From Antedon mediterranea (taxonomy: Eukaryota > Echinodermata > Crinoidea > Comatulida > Antedonidae): 64,000 bases of DNA. Of this stretch, positions 23,801-34,455 are shown one piece after another. The position numbers and the translations under genes are program-made. The notes beneath the pieces were generated by a model. The model had not been told where the DNA came from. It ran no database searches and saw nothing but the letters and a program-made list of their open reading frames with translations. The DNA lies in assembly GCF_964355755.1 (NCBI RefSeq), contig NC_092670.1:6473001-6537000 (forward strand). The letters run 5' to 3'. Position 1 is the stretch's first letter. Every line of letters begins with the position of its first letter.

Positions 23801-26800
23801 GAAAAAAGCACTACGAATTATATGCAAAGTCCACTATCAACATCCTTCCCAACCGCTATTTATACAAACCAACACATTAAATATATTCGATCTTTATGAA
23901 AAACATATGGCAATACTACTCTTCCAATTTCATAATAAACAGCTCCCAATTACGTTTGACACTTACTTTCAAACAATTGAATCAACACATAATTATGATA
24001 CCAGGAATAAAAAAAACTATACCACTGTACTAAAAAGAACCAAAATAGGACAACAGAGTATATGCTATAGGGGTGCCAAGACATGGAATAGCCTTGAAAA
24101 CTCAGTAAGAGAAATCAGGAGTATAGGACTATTTAAAAAAACAATTCATACTAATCTCCTCAAAAAATATTCTAATACCTAAAATCACAACGTATTATGA
24201 ACAAAATATTTATCATTATCGATTTTTTTGGTGATTTTTTATGAATGATCTATTCTGGTCATATTTTTGAAATTGTTATTACATGTATAATAATATATAT
24301 ATTTTTTTATTCAACTGTCATTTATGATTATTGCTTATTGTCTCTATTGTTTACATATATATTTACTAATTGTTATTTTTTTTATTGTAATTTATTTATT
24401 TATTTATTTTTTCCAATTTTTAATTGTTAAATAGGACATAACATTTTAAAGCTTTGCTTATAGTGATGCTCGATTCAATCAATCAATATATAACTTTTGC
24501 TTAAAACCATGTTCAACTGTAGGCCGTTGCCAATATACAGTAATCTTCCTAAACACTGCTACTTTTAATACTTACATAATTATATGTTTTCATCTTTTCC
24601 ATTGATTGTAAACCTCTAATTAAACTTTCCAGTATTTTATTATTCAACTTCTGTTTCAAATAATAGTCAATATAAACAATTAATTTTTATTATTATCATT
24701 ACTGTAAATAATCATTGTATATATTTTATAATTAATATTTATATTGGTCTTGTTTTTTTGTAAAAATCTACTGTAATATTATACCTTATTGTGTTTACCA
24801 TTATAACAAATGTACGATTGATTGAATAAAGTTCACAAAGTTCATAAAGTTGCGGTACACCACGCATATTAGTTCTAAAAAGAAAGAGTTTCTCGACGTT
24901 TCAATCAATATGCTTTGATCGTCCACCTACGTGGTGTACCGCTACTTTATATCAACTTAGAAGACAATGGTTGTAATAGAAAACATTTTAAACTTCGTTT
25001 GTTTGTTGTAGGAAAAATTGACATATCTATCATCTATTTTCTTTTTTAAATATATTTTTGTCAATTACCGGTACAGTATATATCATATTTACCATTCAGA
25101 CGTACCTACAAAAATTGATTGCTTGATATCATAAGCATAACGTATATTTTTTGTTTGTTTTTATTAGAGACGTGGCGTACAAACTTTTGATCAATGGAAC
25201 GACTTCAGTCAATATAAGTCTTGCCGGTAAGAAAACTATACAATATTGTATACTTAAGCTCTGTCTACACTATCAAACTAGTTTGACAAAAATGAGATAT
25301 GCCCAAATATGATAGTGATATGCCCAAATATGGTAGTGGTATGACATCATTTAATTTAATCATTTAATTTTTTATTCTAAATTGTTTGTGCTTTATTTTA
25401 TCTTTATAAATTACATTTATTTTAATGTTATTTTGATTGTTACATGTTTACGTCTCATCATGATGTATTTTTGTGAGGGTCCCTAATGATCAGCTTCGGT
25501 TGGATGGACCACCCTCGTAAAATATTGTTGAAATAAAATAAAAATAAAATCATCATGTCTATATATGGGCACATCACATTTTGTTGTTACATATACTTTG
25601 ATAGACAGACAGGCAGAGTTTTAAGTGTATTATTCAAAAAGATCATACCATCAATGTGACATGAGTACTTGTTGCCTTATAGTAAACCAACAGAACATAA
25701 GTAGGGTGGGTGAACTAAAAAACGTAGATTTTATTCTCGAAATACGTCCATAAAGCAATATAAAATACGCTAATCTGTCCAAAAATTAAGGACGGAAAGC
25801 TTTTTCAAAATATTCTCCCCATTCAACGGTAACAGAATATTCATTATATGTTTTATAACACATTTACTGTTCTTAAGTAATTGTTTTATTCAATCTATCA
25901 GCCGCTTCCTTCTATTGCGTTGTTCAATAATTTAAAACAAAAGTTGACCGTGCAATAGTAACTTCAGTCGTTAAAATGGAAGAATATAAGGCAAAATACA
26001 CGGCACGTTTATACGAAATCAACCAATCTATAATAAACTTAGGTGTTGTCAAATGCTGTTAATAATAGGATTATTTGAATTGCGACGACCCACGACCAAA
26101 TTACGTCATGTTAGTACAGCATGCTGTAATTTTGTGCCTTCGTTCCTCACTTCGACAAAAGTTTGATGGTTTCTGGATCCAGGCGACGACTGACGAAACA
26201 TCTATTGATATCTGACATATCGCAAATCGAAAGCTTCCTATTGACTTTCTAGATGTGTGCCTAACTGTACAGCAAACTCATTACATTTGGGACTTCACAA
26301 CTTGCAATTATATTTGTACAAAAGGTTTACACAGATTAACCAAAATATTTTTCTAACACAAAACTAGTTACTGAGTAGCTATTTATATTGTTATTATTAA
26401 TTTCGTCTTAATATCCATACAACAGATAACCAAACATCTTTGTTTGCAAACATACCTGAGTGCAAGGCTGATTTACCCATTCCTCCTAGTGATGGATTCT
26501 GGACTGGAGCCACATGGAATTCCTTAAAGTGCAAAACAAAACAATGGACAAAACCCGAAATTATCGAATGTATAAAAGGAAAACATATTATATTAATGGG
26601 CGATTCTACGACAAGACAATGGGCTGAGGGATTGCTGGAAATCATGAAAGTCTCAACTAATGAAAACACGAGTAGACCCTCTGTCAAGCATTATCTACAC
26701 CATAGTGATATTATGAATTTGGACTTTTATTTCCATCCATATACAATTGGTAAAGCTGGAATGCCATACAGACTTGGAAAATGGGAGTATGAAATTCTAG

Positions 26801-27195
26801 ACAATCTTAACTATACTTCGTGTAATTACGTCATTATGGCGAGTCCGTGGGCTCATTATAGTCAATGGACAAAAAATAATGTTCTTAAGAGACTACAGTT
26901 GTTGCGGGAAACGCTCTTGAGATTTAAGAAACGCTGTCCCAACGCACCAGTACTCATGAAAACACCACACCCACGGGAACATAAAAACCAAGCTACACGA
27001 ATTTACATGAGTGATAGATTGTTGTATGATATACATGAACTTTATTTTAATATTTTCTCCGGTTTAGGTATACATATAATCGACATCTGGGATATGAACC
27101 TATCCTATCCACGTATAAATAATGTACATATGCCTATGCAAGTTATTTATCAGGAACTTTTTATGATGTTTTCTCATATATGTCCTGTAACTTGA
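20775..27195 (+). CDS. NXPE family-like protein (neurexophilin-like plus PC-esterase-like), copy 1
   Basis: Five coding exons (20775-20840, 21335-21406, 21938-22644, 25168-25226, 26426-27195) join with compatible phases 0,0,2,1 into 557 codons plus TGA. The N-terminus is a basic residue pair followed by a hydrophobic helix (KIVVVLIIVWFALIV), suggesting a type II signal anchor in the secretory pathway. Residues about 105-215 form the neurexophilin-like domain, with NPNRTVKVGDYF, FNNGTYEI and HPSEAVDYIEQEVWPM. The C-terminal half is PC-esterase-like: GDSTTRQW (GDS at 360-362, Ser362 the predicted nucleophile), with Asp521/Asp524 and His536 in DIWDMN...VHMPM as candidate partners. Length fits the NXPE family (about 550 aa). 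Substrate is unknown; vertebrate NXPE1 has been linked to sialic-acid O-acetylation. An intron holds a MITE and a LINE copy. It is a tandem paralogue of 37469-41799. Confidence 0.9.
21335..21406 (+). CDS. NXPE copy 1, exon 2 (stem region)
   Basis: A 72-nt phase 0-0 exon between TTGATTAG and GTAAGTAG. It encodes 24 residues (residues 23-46, including FIIPGHISYIIPKPKHY) of the luminal stem after the membrane anchor. It is too short to be seen by ORF length alone and is called from splice sites and frame continuity. Confidence 0.8.
21938..22644 (+). CDS. NXPE copy 1, exon 3 (neurexophilin-like domain)
   Basis: Acceptor ATTAATTAAACAG, donor GG|GTAAGT. It encodes residues 47-282, including the conserved GDYFNVTIEARDRNG, GGDFLFASI and HPSEAVDYIEQEVWPM blocks and the cysteine pattern TTCRF...NSCNYS...YCDKP...IPCNK. 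The reverse strand is also open for 141 codons here, but that frame is a shadow. Confidence 0.9.
22910..23056. mobile_element. 147-bp MITE with ~41-bp terminal inverted repeats
   Basis: The left end (GGAACTCTTAACAGTC, TTTG, TTCTTATATCCGGCTGCGAC) and right end (GTCACAGCCAGATATAAGAT, CAAATGACTGTTACGAGTTC) are reverse complements with a few mismatches. A related but rearranged copy lies at 34254-34455. This copy abuts the 5' truncation point of the LINE that follows. Confidence 0.75.
23057..24486 (+). mobile_element. 5'-truncated non-LTR retrotransposon in NXPE copy 1 intron 3
   Basis: An uninterrupted 373-codon frame (23061-24182) covers most of a CR1/L2/Jockey-type reverse transcriptase. It includes GVSQGSIIGPLLFLLFINDI, the active-site FADD within IIFADDTNLF, KFLGVTLD, and the C-terminal thumb/connection region with YRGAKTWNSL. 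The N-terminal fingers and the endonuclease are missing. A 300-nt AT-rich 3' UTR ends in GATTCAATCAATCAAT. The unbroken frame suggests a fairly young insertion. No product other than the retroelement is implied. Confidence 0.85.
24844..24950. repeat. Hairpin with 21-bp arms in NXPE copy 1 intron
   Basis: ATAAAGTTGCGGTACACCAC at 24844 and its near reverse complement GTGGTGTACCGCTACTTTAT (ending 24950) flank about 65 nt. On the - strand that interior contains GAAACGTCGAGAAAC, a motif like those at Penelope-like element ends. Family uncertain. Confidence 0.6.
25168..25226 (+). CDS. NXPE copy 1, exon 4
   Basis: A 59-nt exon between TTATTAG and GTAAGA. It completes the split Gly282 codon and encodes DVAYKLLINGTTSVNISLA, linking the neurexophilin-like and esterase-like parts. 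The paralogue has a 56-nt exon with the same phases at 40756-40811. Confidence 0.85.
25254..25624. mobile_element. CTCTGTCTACACTAT MITE, split by a nested retro-insertion
   Basis: The ends (TTAAGCTCTGTCTACACTAT at the left; ATAGACAGACAGGCAGAGTT then TTAA at the right) match the 7889-8031 family. A TTAA at both ends hints at a TTAA target site. The internal GACATCATCATGTC site is interrupted at 25350/25551 by a 200-bp LINE/SINE 3' end, leaving CATCAT on both sides. The MITE therefore predates the nested insertion. Confidence 0.7.
25351..25550 (+). mobile_element. LINE/SINE 3' tail nested in the MITE
   Basis: CCCTAATGATCAGCTTCGGT, TGGATGGACCACCCTCGTAA and TATTGTTGAAATAAAATAAA form the same hairpin-plus-tail structure as 11888-11953 and 42253-42311. 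Limits are set by comparison with the uninterrupted MITE at 7889-8031. Confidence 0.65.
26426..27195 (+). CDS. NXPE copy 1, exon 5 (PC-esterase-like domain)
   Basis: Acceptor CATACAACAG, stop TGA at 27193. It encodes residues 302-557 with the GDSTTRQW motif, the conserved PHPREH and SPWAHYSQWTKN blocks, and the terminal DIWDMN...MFSHICP region. A likely poly(A) signal AATAAA is at 27233-27238. Confidence 0.92.
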
Positions 27196-27232
27196 AAATT
27201 ACTGACGTTAATTACATTTATTTTAATTAGAA

Positions 27233-27238
27233 AATAAA
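27233..27238 (+). terminator. Candidate polyadenylation signal of NXPE copy 1
   Basis: AATAAA lies 38 nt after the stop codon in an AT-rich 3' flank, a typical location. No direct evidence of use. Confidence 0.45.
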
Positions 27239-27249
27239 TTATAAGAAAT

Positions 27250-27439
27250 TGCAATCGATCGCGTGTTAAGTTATTTCATATACAGGAGTTTCTAAATTTG
27301 GTAATTCGGATCGAAACGGCACACTCTCGTCCATGCTTACCTTAAGTGAAAGAGCAATCGATCGCGTGCTAAAGTTATTTCCGATACAAGAGTTTCTAAA
27401 TTTCGTAATTCGGATCGAAACAGCACACTCTCGTCCATA
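27250..27439. repeat. Two tandem copies of a ~100-bp unit
   Basis: GCAATCGATCGCGTG, then CAGGAGTTTCTAAATTTGGT, AATTCGGATCGAAACGGCAC and ACTCTCGTCCAT, occurs at 27250-27338 and again with few changes at 27352-27439. It lies just downstream of the NXPE copy 1 polyadenylation signal. Confidence 0.8.
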
Positions 27440-28904
27440 TACGTACTAATTATTTATAAAATAACGAGGCTGATTGTCAATGTTTTATTCCAGCTATCTA
27501 GGATTTAGAAATCTTATTCTTGAAGAAAATAACAAGATCTGTTGTCACAAACAACTAGAATTATAGATTGTACAATTTCACTAAAATACTTGTTGTGATC
27601 AATATTTTGAAACTTAAAACTTTTACATTTGTTCATTAGAACATAAACCCAGTTAAAGGAATTTTGGAACCTTTTGACCTTTTGACCTTTTGACCTTAAG
27701 CTTAACCACTTACATTGAATGGATTTTACGAATAATATATCATCACGTTTATTGCATATTCCGTGGACCTCCTGTCACAAAATTCCGTTATTTTTAATCT
27801 ACAGGTAGTAGGCCTAAACTATGATTTATTTGTAATTAGTATAAATTAAAAGAGAGATACCTAAATAAAGGAAATAGATTATAATTATTTCAATAATTTC
27901 TGCACATTGCTTTCAAATATATGGGTTTTATCAGGTAAAATCAAAGCAGGAACATAGAGTTATAATTAAATTAAACAAAAAACACAAGGACACAATTTTG
28001 TTACACATTGTCTTTAATTATTTTAAGGGTATTAAATTAAAACAAATATTGTTTAGGTTTTTATGCAACTGAGCGCCACGACGATTAAAAAAATACTGTA
28101 TTTAGTAAGATATGAATTCCGTATGAACAAACATTTAATAGCCATCAAATGAATATTGTTGAATCAAATATTTTTTTAAAAGAAAGTATGGTTATATAGG
28201 CTATAGGTAGGTGTCCAAAAATGTCTAAATATAAATCATTCCATATTTCAAAGGTCAGTTTTTCTCGACAGCAGTGGAATACGTTTCGTAATAAAATATT
28301 TCTGGGTAGGACTGGTTTTATAAGCATGGATCTAACTAAACTTTGTAAACGAGTTAAATTGAAAGGAGAGGTTTAGTAACATGACAAAATAAACACAAGA
28401 GTAAAAGTTTTTTTTTTCTCTTTTGTGGTTAACCACCACCTTTATTCATTCAATATTTCATACATATTTCGTTCACATTTCATTTTCATACATTACATTT
28501 CCGTTTTCTACTTTTTTCGTTTTTTTCTGATTTTTACTCTTTTAACCTTTATACATTATAGTGTTTTGATTATATGCATACAAAAACCATAACAATCTAC
28601 ACTTCATTTTGTACGTGATATAATACTGTACATTTTAAAATACAAATATGGATGCCACTTATAAGTTACAACATGCCTAGTGTATTCATATCTTTTAAAA
28701 TAGATTTAAACTGAATCCAGGGATTCTGGCATACAGGTTTTTTAAGTTCAGTTTTAATTTTAATTATGTATATGACGTACACAGCTATTGGATACAATTG
28801 ATTTTTTAATTCCTAACAGGAGTTCTTTGAACAAGCTACTGCTGTTATCTAGCTTTTTAAATATATTGTCAATTTTTTTTCCACAGTATTTGATTACGTC
28901 TACA
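27440..28904. other. Intergenic, nothing recognised
   Basis: AT-rich sequence with a short TTTTGACCTTTTGACC run near 27675 and a T-rich patch near 28410. No gene supported. Confidence 0.4.
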
Positions 28905-31900
28905 ATAGGCTAGTCAATCTAGCATTTTGAGTGAAACAAATTGCAAACAGAGATTTTTTTTTTTTAAATGGTTACATATGATAAGGTGATTATTTTTTGA
29001 GCATCACACCTCTGACACTCATCTCGAAGGTATGCAAATTAGCTTAAATATGCAAATTAGGGTGAAATTACAGGGTTACCATATCTTAAAAACTACTAAT
29101 CGTAGAGAGTTCATTTTTGCACAGTCTGGTTCAGAATATATACATCTATATTTGCTCTAATGAGACATTTTACATAAAAATGTCCGGAAGTACCAAATTT
29201 TGACCCTTGACCCCATTTCTCAATATTTACATAAATATGTGATTAAAATGTCTGTAGAGACTTTATTTTGGACTCAATGACTTGGATATTGTTTTTCAAT
29301 ACCCACCATAGAACTGTATTATAATTCCTAAAATCACAACTTCGTCATGCACCTCGAAAGTATGCAAATTAGTAGTACAAGTAATATTAAATATGCAAAT
29401 TAGGGAGTGAAATTACAGCGTTGCCATATCTCAAAAACCGCTAATGCTAGATTGTTGATTTTTTCACTAAAATATTTAAAATGTATATATTTATATTTGC
29501 TGTAATGAGACATTTTACAAAAAAATTCCGGGAACTATGACATTTGACCCTCGATCCCATTTCTCAATATTGCATATATAATGAAAACTAAAATGTCTGT
29601 AGAGACTTTGTTTTGCCCTCAAATGACTCGGATACAGGTTTCTAATAGCCAACATAGAAATGTTTAGTAAATCTCAAAATCACACCTGTATCACTCACCT
29701 TCAAAGTATGCAAATTATTAGTACAAGTTACATGAAATATGCAAATTAAGGGGTGAAATTACAGGTTCCTATATGTATCGAAAACCGCTAAGGTAGAGAT
29801 TTGATTTTTTCAAAAATTTGTTCAGAATGTACATATTTATATTTGCTCTAATGAAACATTTTACGAAAAAATGACCGGAAATACAACAATTGACCCTTGA
29901 CCCTATTTATCAATGTTTGCATACATAATGTGACTAAAATGTCTGTAGATAACTTTTTTGGACTCAAATGACTCGGATACAGTTTTCCTTTTGTCAGCAT
30001 AGGACCGCTTTGTAATTCCCAAAATCACATCTTTGTCACATACCTTGAAAGTATGCAAATTATTAGTACAAGTTACATGAAATATGCAAATTAGGGGTGA
30101 AATTACAGTCTTCCCATATCTCGAAAACCATTAATGCTAGAGAGTTGATTTGAATTCAGAGTTGATTCAGAATGTACATATTATTTATATTCGCTGTAAT
30201 GAAACATTTTACGCAAAAATTGTCATGATTGAATTATGACATTTGACCCTTGACCCTATTTCTCAATATTTTCATATAATTCAAATAAAATATCTGTACA
30301 GACTGTTTTGGCCTCAAATGACTCAGATACAGCTTTTCTATAGCCAGCATAGAACTGTTAGTAATTCTCAAAATCACACCTTTGTTACTTCCCTAGAAAA
30401 TATGCAAATTAGTAGTACAAGAGGTGAAAGTTGCCATATCTCTATCGGTATTAGCGTTTTTCGAGATACGTAAGGCTGTAATTTGCATATTTCATATAAC
30501 TTGTACTAATAATTTGCATACTTTTGAGTTGCTTGACTTTTTGGAATTACTAAACGATCCTATACTGGCTATATCAAACCTGTATCCAAGTCATTTGAGG
30601 CCAAAACAAAGTCTGTACATACATTTTAGTTACATTATATGCAAATATTGAGAAATAGGTTCGAGGGTCAAATGTCATACTTTCGATAATTTTTTTTTCA
30701 ATAATGACCCAGATACAGGTTTTCTATAGCCAGCATAGAACTGTTTAGTAATTCTCAAAATCACACCTCTGTTACTTCGCTCGAAAGTATGCAAATCAGT
30801 AGTACTAGAAAGTTGCCATATCTCTCTCTCTCTCTCGGTCATTAGCGTTTTCGAGATACATAAGGCAATTCACTGTAATTTGCATATTTCATATAGCTTG
30901 TACTACTAATTTGCATCCTTTCGAGGTGCTTGACTTATACTGGCTATATAAAACCTGTATCCGAGTCATTTGAGGCTAAAACAATGTCTGTACATACATT
31001 TTAGTTGCATTATGCAAATATTGAGAAATAATAATAATAATATCCTGGATTTATATAGCGCCTAATGTTGTGAAACCTCTAAGCGCTGTACATAAATTAA
31101 TACGAAAAAAGGGAATTCCAACCATGCCAAAATGAAGGCGTGATTTTGGGAATTACAAAGCGGTCCTATGCTGACTATAGGAAACATGTATCCGAGTTAT
31201 TTGAGTCCAAAACAAAGTCTCTACAGACATTTTAGTCGCATTATATATGCAAACATTGATAAATGGGGTCAAGGGTCAATTGTTGTATTTCCGGTCATTT
31301 TTTTGTAAAATGTTTCATTAGAGTAAATATAAATATGTACATTCTGAACAAGTTATTGAAAAATCAACTCTCTAGCCTTAGTGGTTTTCGATATATAGGA
31401 ACCTTTAACTTCACCCTCTAATTTGCATATTTCATGTAACTTGTACTAATAATTTGCATACTTTGGAGGTGAGTGATACAGGTGTGATTTTGAGATCTAC
31501 TAAACAGTCCTATGTTGGCTATTAGAAACCTGTATCGGAGTCATTTGAGGGCAAAACAAAGTCTCTACAGACATTTTAGTTTCATTTATATATGCAATAT
31601 TGAGAAATGGGGTCGAGGGTCAAATGTCATACTTCCGGTCAATTTTTTGTAAAATGTTTCATTGGAGCAAATAGAAATATGTACATTTTGAATACGACTG
31701 TGAAAAAATCAGCTCTCTAGCATTAGTGGTTTTTGAGATATAGGACAACTGTAATTTTCCCCCCTTATTTGCATATTTTATTTAAATTGTACTACTAATT
31801 TGCATACTTTCGAGGTGTGTGACAACGGTGTGATTTTGGGAATTACAAAGTGATCCTATGCTGGTTATTAAGAACCTATGTCTGGGTCATTTGAGGGCAA

Positions 31901-32275
31901 AATAAAGTCTCTACAGACATTTTAGTCACATTGTATATGCAAACATTGGGAAATGGGGTCGAAGGTCAAATGTTGTACTTCCGGTCATTTTTTCGTAAAA
32001 TGTTTCATTAGAGTAAATATAAATATATACATTTTGAATAGATCAGTGAAAATATCAACTCTCTCGGACTAGTAGTTTTTGAGATATGGTAACCCTGTAA
32101 TTTCACCCTAATTTGCATATTTAAGCTAATTTGCATATCATCGGGATGAGTGACAGAGGTGTGATGCTCAAATTTTGATCTCCTCATCATATATGACCAT
32201 TTAAAAAAGAAAAATCTCTGTTTGCAATTTTTTTCACTTTGGGCTGTTTTTTTTTGCTAGATTGACTAGCCTACA
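28905..32275. repeat. 3.4-kb palindromic satellite: ~345-bp units forward then inverted
   Basis: Forward units are anchored by TATGCAAATTA at 29031, 29361, 29707, 30052 and 30401 (spacings 330, 346, 345, 349). Inverted units are anchored by AATTTGCATA or a close variant at about 30511, 30908, 31451, 31797 and 32128; the outer spacings 346 and 331 mirror the left side. Outer flanks also match inverted (TAGGCTAGTCAATCTAG against CTAGATTGACTAGCCTA). Units share ACATTTATATTTGCTCTAAT, TGACCCTTGACCCCATT, AATGTCTGTAGAGACTTT and GACTCGGATACAG. The centre near 30430-30720 is rearranged, and one inverted unit carries the insertion at 31026-31125. No protein is encoded. Confidence 0.85.
31026..31125 (+). 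mobile_element. Short insertion with ATATAGCGC/AAGCGCT motif
   Basis: AATAATAATAATATCCTGGA then TTTATATAGCGCCTAATG and CTCTAAGCGCTGTACAT interrupt a satellite unit. A related reverse fragment (AGAGCGCTATATAAATATAG) lies at about 50518-50545. Class uncertain. Confidence 0.45.
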
Positions 32276-33865
32276 ATAATAAAACATATGTTTTTCGTCT
32301 TCAATGACTCCACAATTGTAACATATGTTATTATTTTTAAGTTTCTAGTTATACAGTTTTAGATTTGTAGGTACAATTCTATTTAGTAATTTGTAATTCA
32401 ATTGGCCAAATTTCTTAATTTTTTCTTTTTCAATTTTCTTTTCCAGACATCACACCACTTAATTATATTGTTGATATTGTATTCCAGATCCACATTCATA
32501 TATTGGTTCATATTTGGCACATTATGTTTAATTATACTTAGAGTAAAAGTTTGAATATGTTTAGCTGTTGTTGGGGGGGGGGGGGCTGCAAGGGGGTCCA
32601 TGTGCAAACCTTTAAAGCCTTCAAATCACTACCGTATCGTCTGCATAAAGCATTCTTTCCAGAAAAAAGAGTCCTAGTAGCCCTAAGTTTGGGACACCTC
32701 GTGAAATGTTAAAGATTTTTTATCTATGGCTGTAGTAAAACAAGAGAAGAAGAATTATTTATCTTCATCGTCATAAATTTCCACAATTATTTTGTTGATT
32801 AATCACGGTCCGAACTTGTCAAACAACAAAAGTATAGCAATGAACTAGCAGGCCCATACCACAATGAATTAGCAGCCCCATACCACAATTTAAGATACAA
32901 ATGATGAATGTTTGAGTTGAAAGATTGACTGTATAATAATACCTACATAATTCCTGTCATTTGATTGGATGGTAGGTCACATGACATGTATTAGTAGGCC
33001 TACGCACTATTTAACAATAGTTTGAACTATGGAATATTATATTTTTACTCGGCTGTCGCCTTTCATCATTCACCTCATGCCATTATTTGTACCATTCCAC
33101 TCACACACATTCATTATTTGTATGCTATTTCGCACGGCATTTCAGTTTGAAAAACGAGTTTAAAATCAAGGCTGAATATGGTAGATATAAAAACAATTAT
33201 AATCCCTTATGTAAATGAAATGAAAACACGAAGTAACGTAACCATATTGCATTCGCCGCAAAATCAGAATATCAGATAATACTATAAGATTAGAAAACAC
33301 AAACACCCACAATAAACAATAATAAAGATATAAATCTTACGAAGCATAACAATATTTTTATGAAAATATTATTATTCGTCTTAAAAACAAAATTGTAAAA
33401 ATGAGATTCTCTTGGAAAAAAGGTTGTTTCAATCAGTATGAGTACATTAATATAGCCACCTACGTAAGAAGTTAATTGTTGGGAGACGCCCATTCTCTAC
33501 AACTAAAAGTGAAAGATATTAAGGCAGTTTTAAGCCTATCACTATTAAACATTGTTTTCAGATTTTAAATTATATTGTATTATCCTTGTGGAAAACATGT
33601 TACTAGCACTACACTTTAGGTAAGCCTAGCAACATTATCAATCAGTTGTTATAGCACACCTCCACAGATGTAATAGTTTTTACAGTGTGGTTAGACCATA
33701 ACATACAGCAGTACCGGTACAGATTAGTACAAAAAGACCTGAACAAATGATGTTTTGTTTCTTTGTTTAATTGTTTCAATATGGTATTTAAATCTTCTTA
33801 AAATTTATATAATGTACACTTATTAAATAAAAAGTGTGTCGATGCATGCAACCAACGCAATCTAT
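32276..33865. other. Intergenic, nothing recognised
   Basis: Contains a poly(G) run of about 14 nt at 32574-32587 and AT-rich sequence. No gene, RNA or clear repeat was seen. Confidence 0.4.
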
Positions 33866-34226
33866 GAGTCAAATGGCCAAGCGGTTAAGGCAGGGGCGCC
33901 GTTTACCGTACCTAAAGAGCCAACAACATCGGCAAGGGTTCGAGGCCGACTCGCTCCTAGTTCTGGTGGTGGAACAAGTCTTCTCGGATAAGAACTATAA
34001 ATCGTAGGTCCAGTGTACACAGTTATAACCTGTGTGCACTTTAAAGAACCCAGTTCATTATTCGAAAAGAGTAGGAGGTTACCCCGGTGAACTGGTTCAC
34101 AAAATAGCCCCTGTATCAGGGGGATTACCACCTATCTCATAGGACAGTGATTAATTCACTATTGGTAATCCTTGGCCACATTGCCTAAAGACATAAAATA
34201 AATAAATAAAAATAAATAAAAACAAC
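33866..34226 (+). mobile_element. tRNA-derived SINE (Leu/Ser-like head), copy 1
   Basis: The head reads GAGTCAAATGGCCAAGCGGT, TAAGGCAG (A-box region typical of long-variable-arm tRNAs) and, 60 nt on, GGGTTCGAGGCC (B box). The body shares CTTCTCGGATAAGAACTATA, GTAGGTCCAGTGTACAC, GTGTGCACTTTAAAGA and AGGTTACCCCGGTG with the copy at 45653-45980. The 3' end is an (AAATA)n tail at 34190-34226. Confidence 0.8.
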
Positions 34227-34253
34227 AGGACACTGAGCCCGTGTTGTCAATAT

Positions 34254-34455
34254 AGAAACTCGTAACAGTCCTTTGATCTTAATGTATGGCTGCGACAAAT
34301 ACCAAAGTTCTGTACACTACGTACATATTCTCCGAGGCGCGCAGTGTCTGTTAAGGGGCGTGGAACTGATTTTGTCACAGCCACAGCAGATCAAACCGAA
34401 GATCAAACAACTTTTAGCAACACGCATTGAATCATTTGATCTTAACGCTACATGA
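34254..34455. mobile_element. Rearranged copy of the 22910-23056 MITE
   Basis: CGTAACAGTCCTTTGATCTT, GGCTGCGAC, CGTACATATTCTCCGAGGCG, TTTGTCACAGCC and AAGATCAAA follow the order of the 22910-23056 element, with extra sequence at the right end. Confidence 0.65.

Noticed and set aside
28905-32275. CRISPR-like or gene array reading of the regular repeats
   Set aside because: Units are ~345 bp, inverted around a centre and without unique spacers, in a eukaryotic genome. Satellite DNA.
33866-33950. Intact tRNA-Leu gene
   Set aside because: A- and B-box-like words are present, but the acceptor and anticodon stems do not pair, and the body is shared with a second SINE copy.
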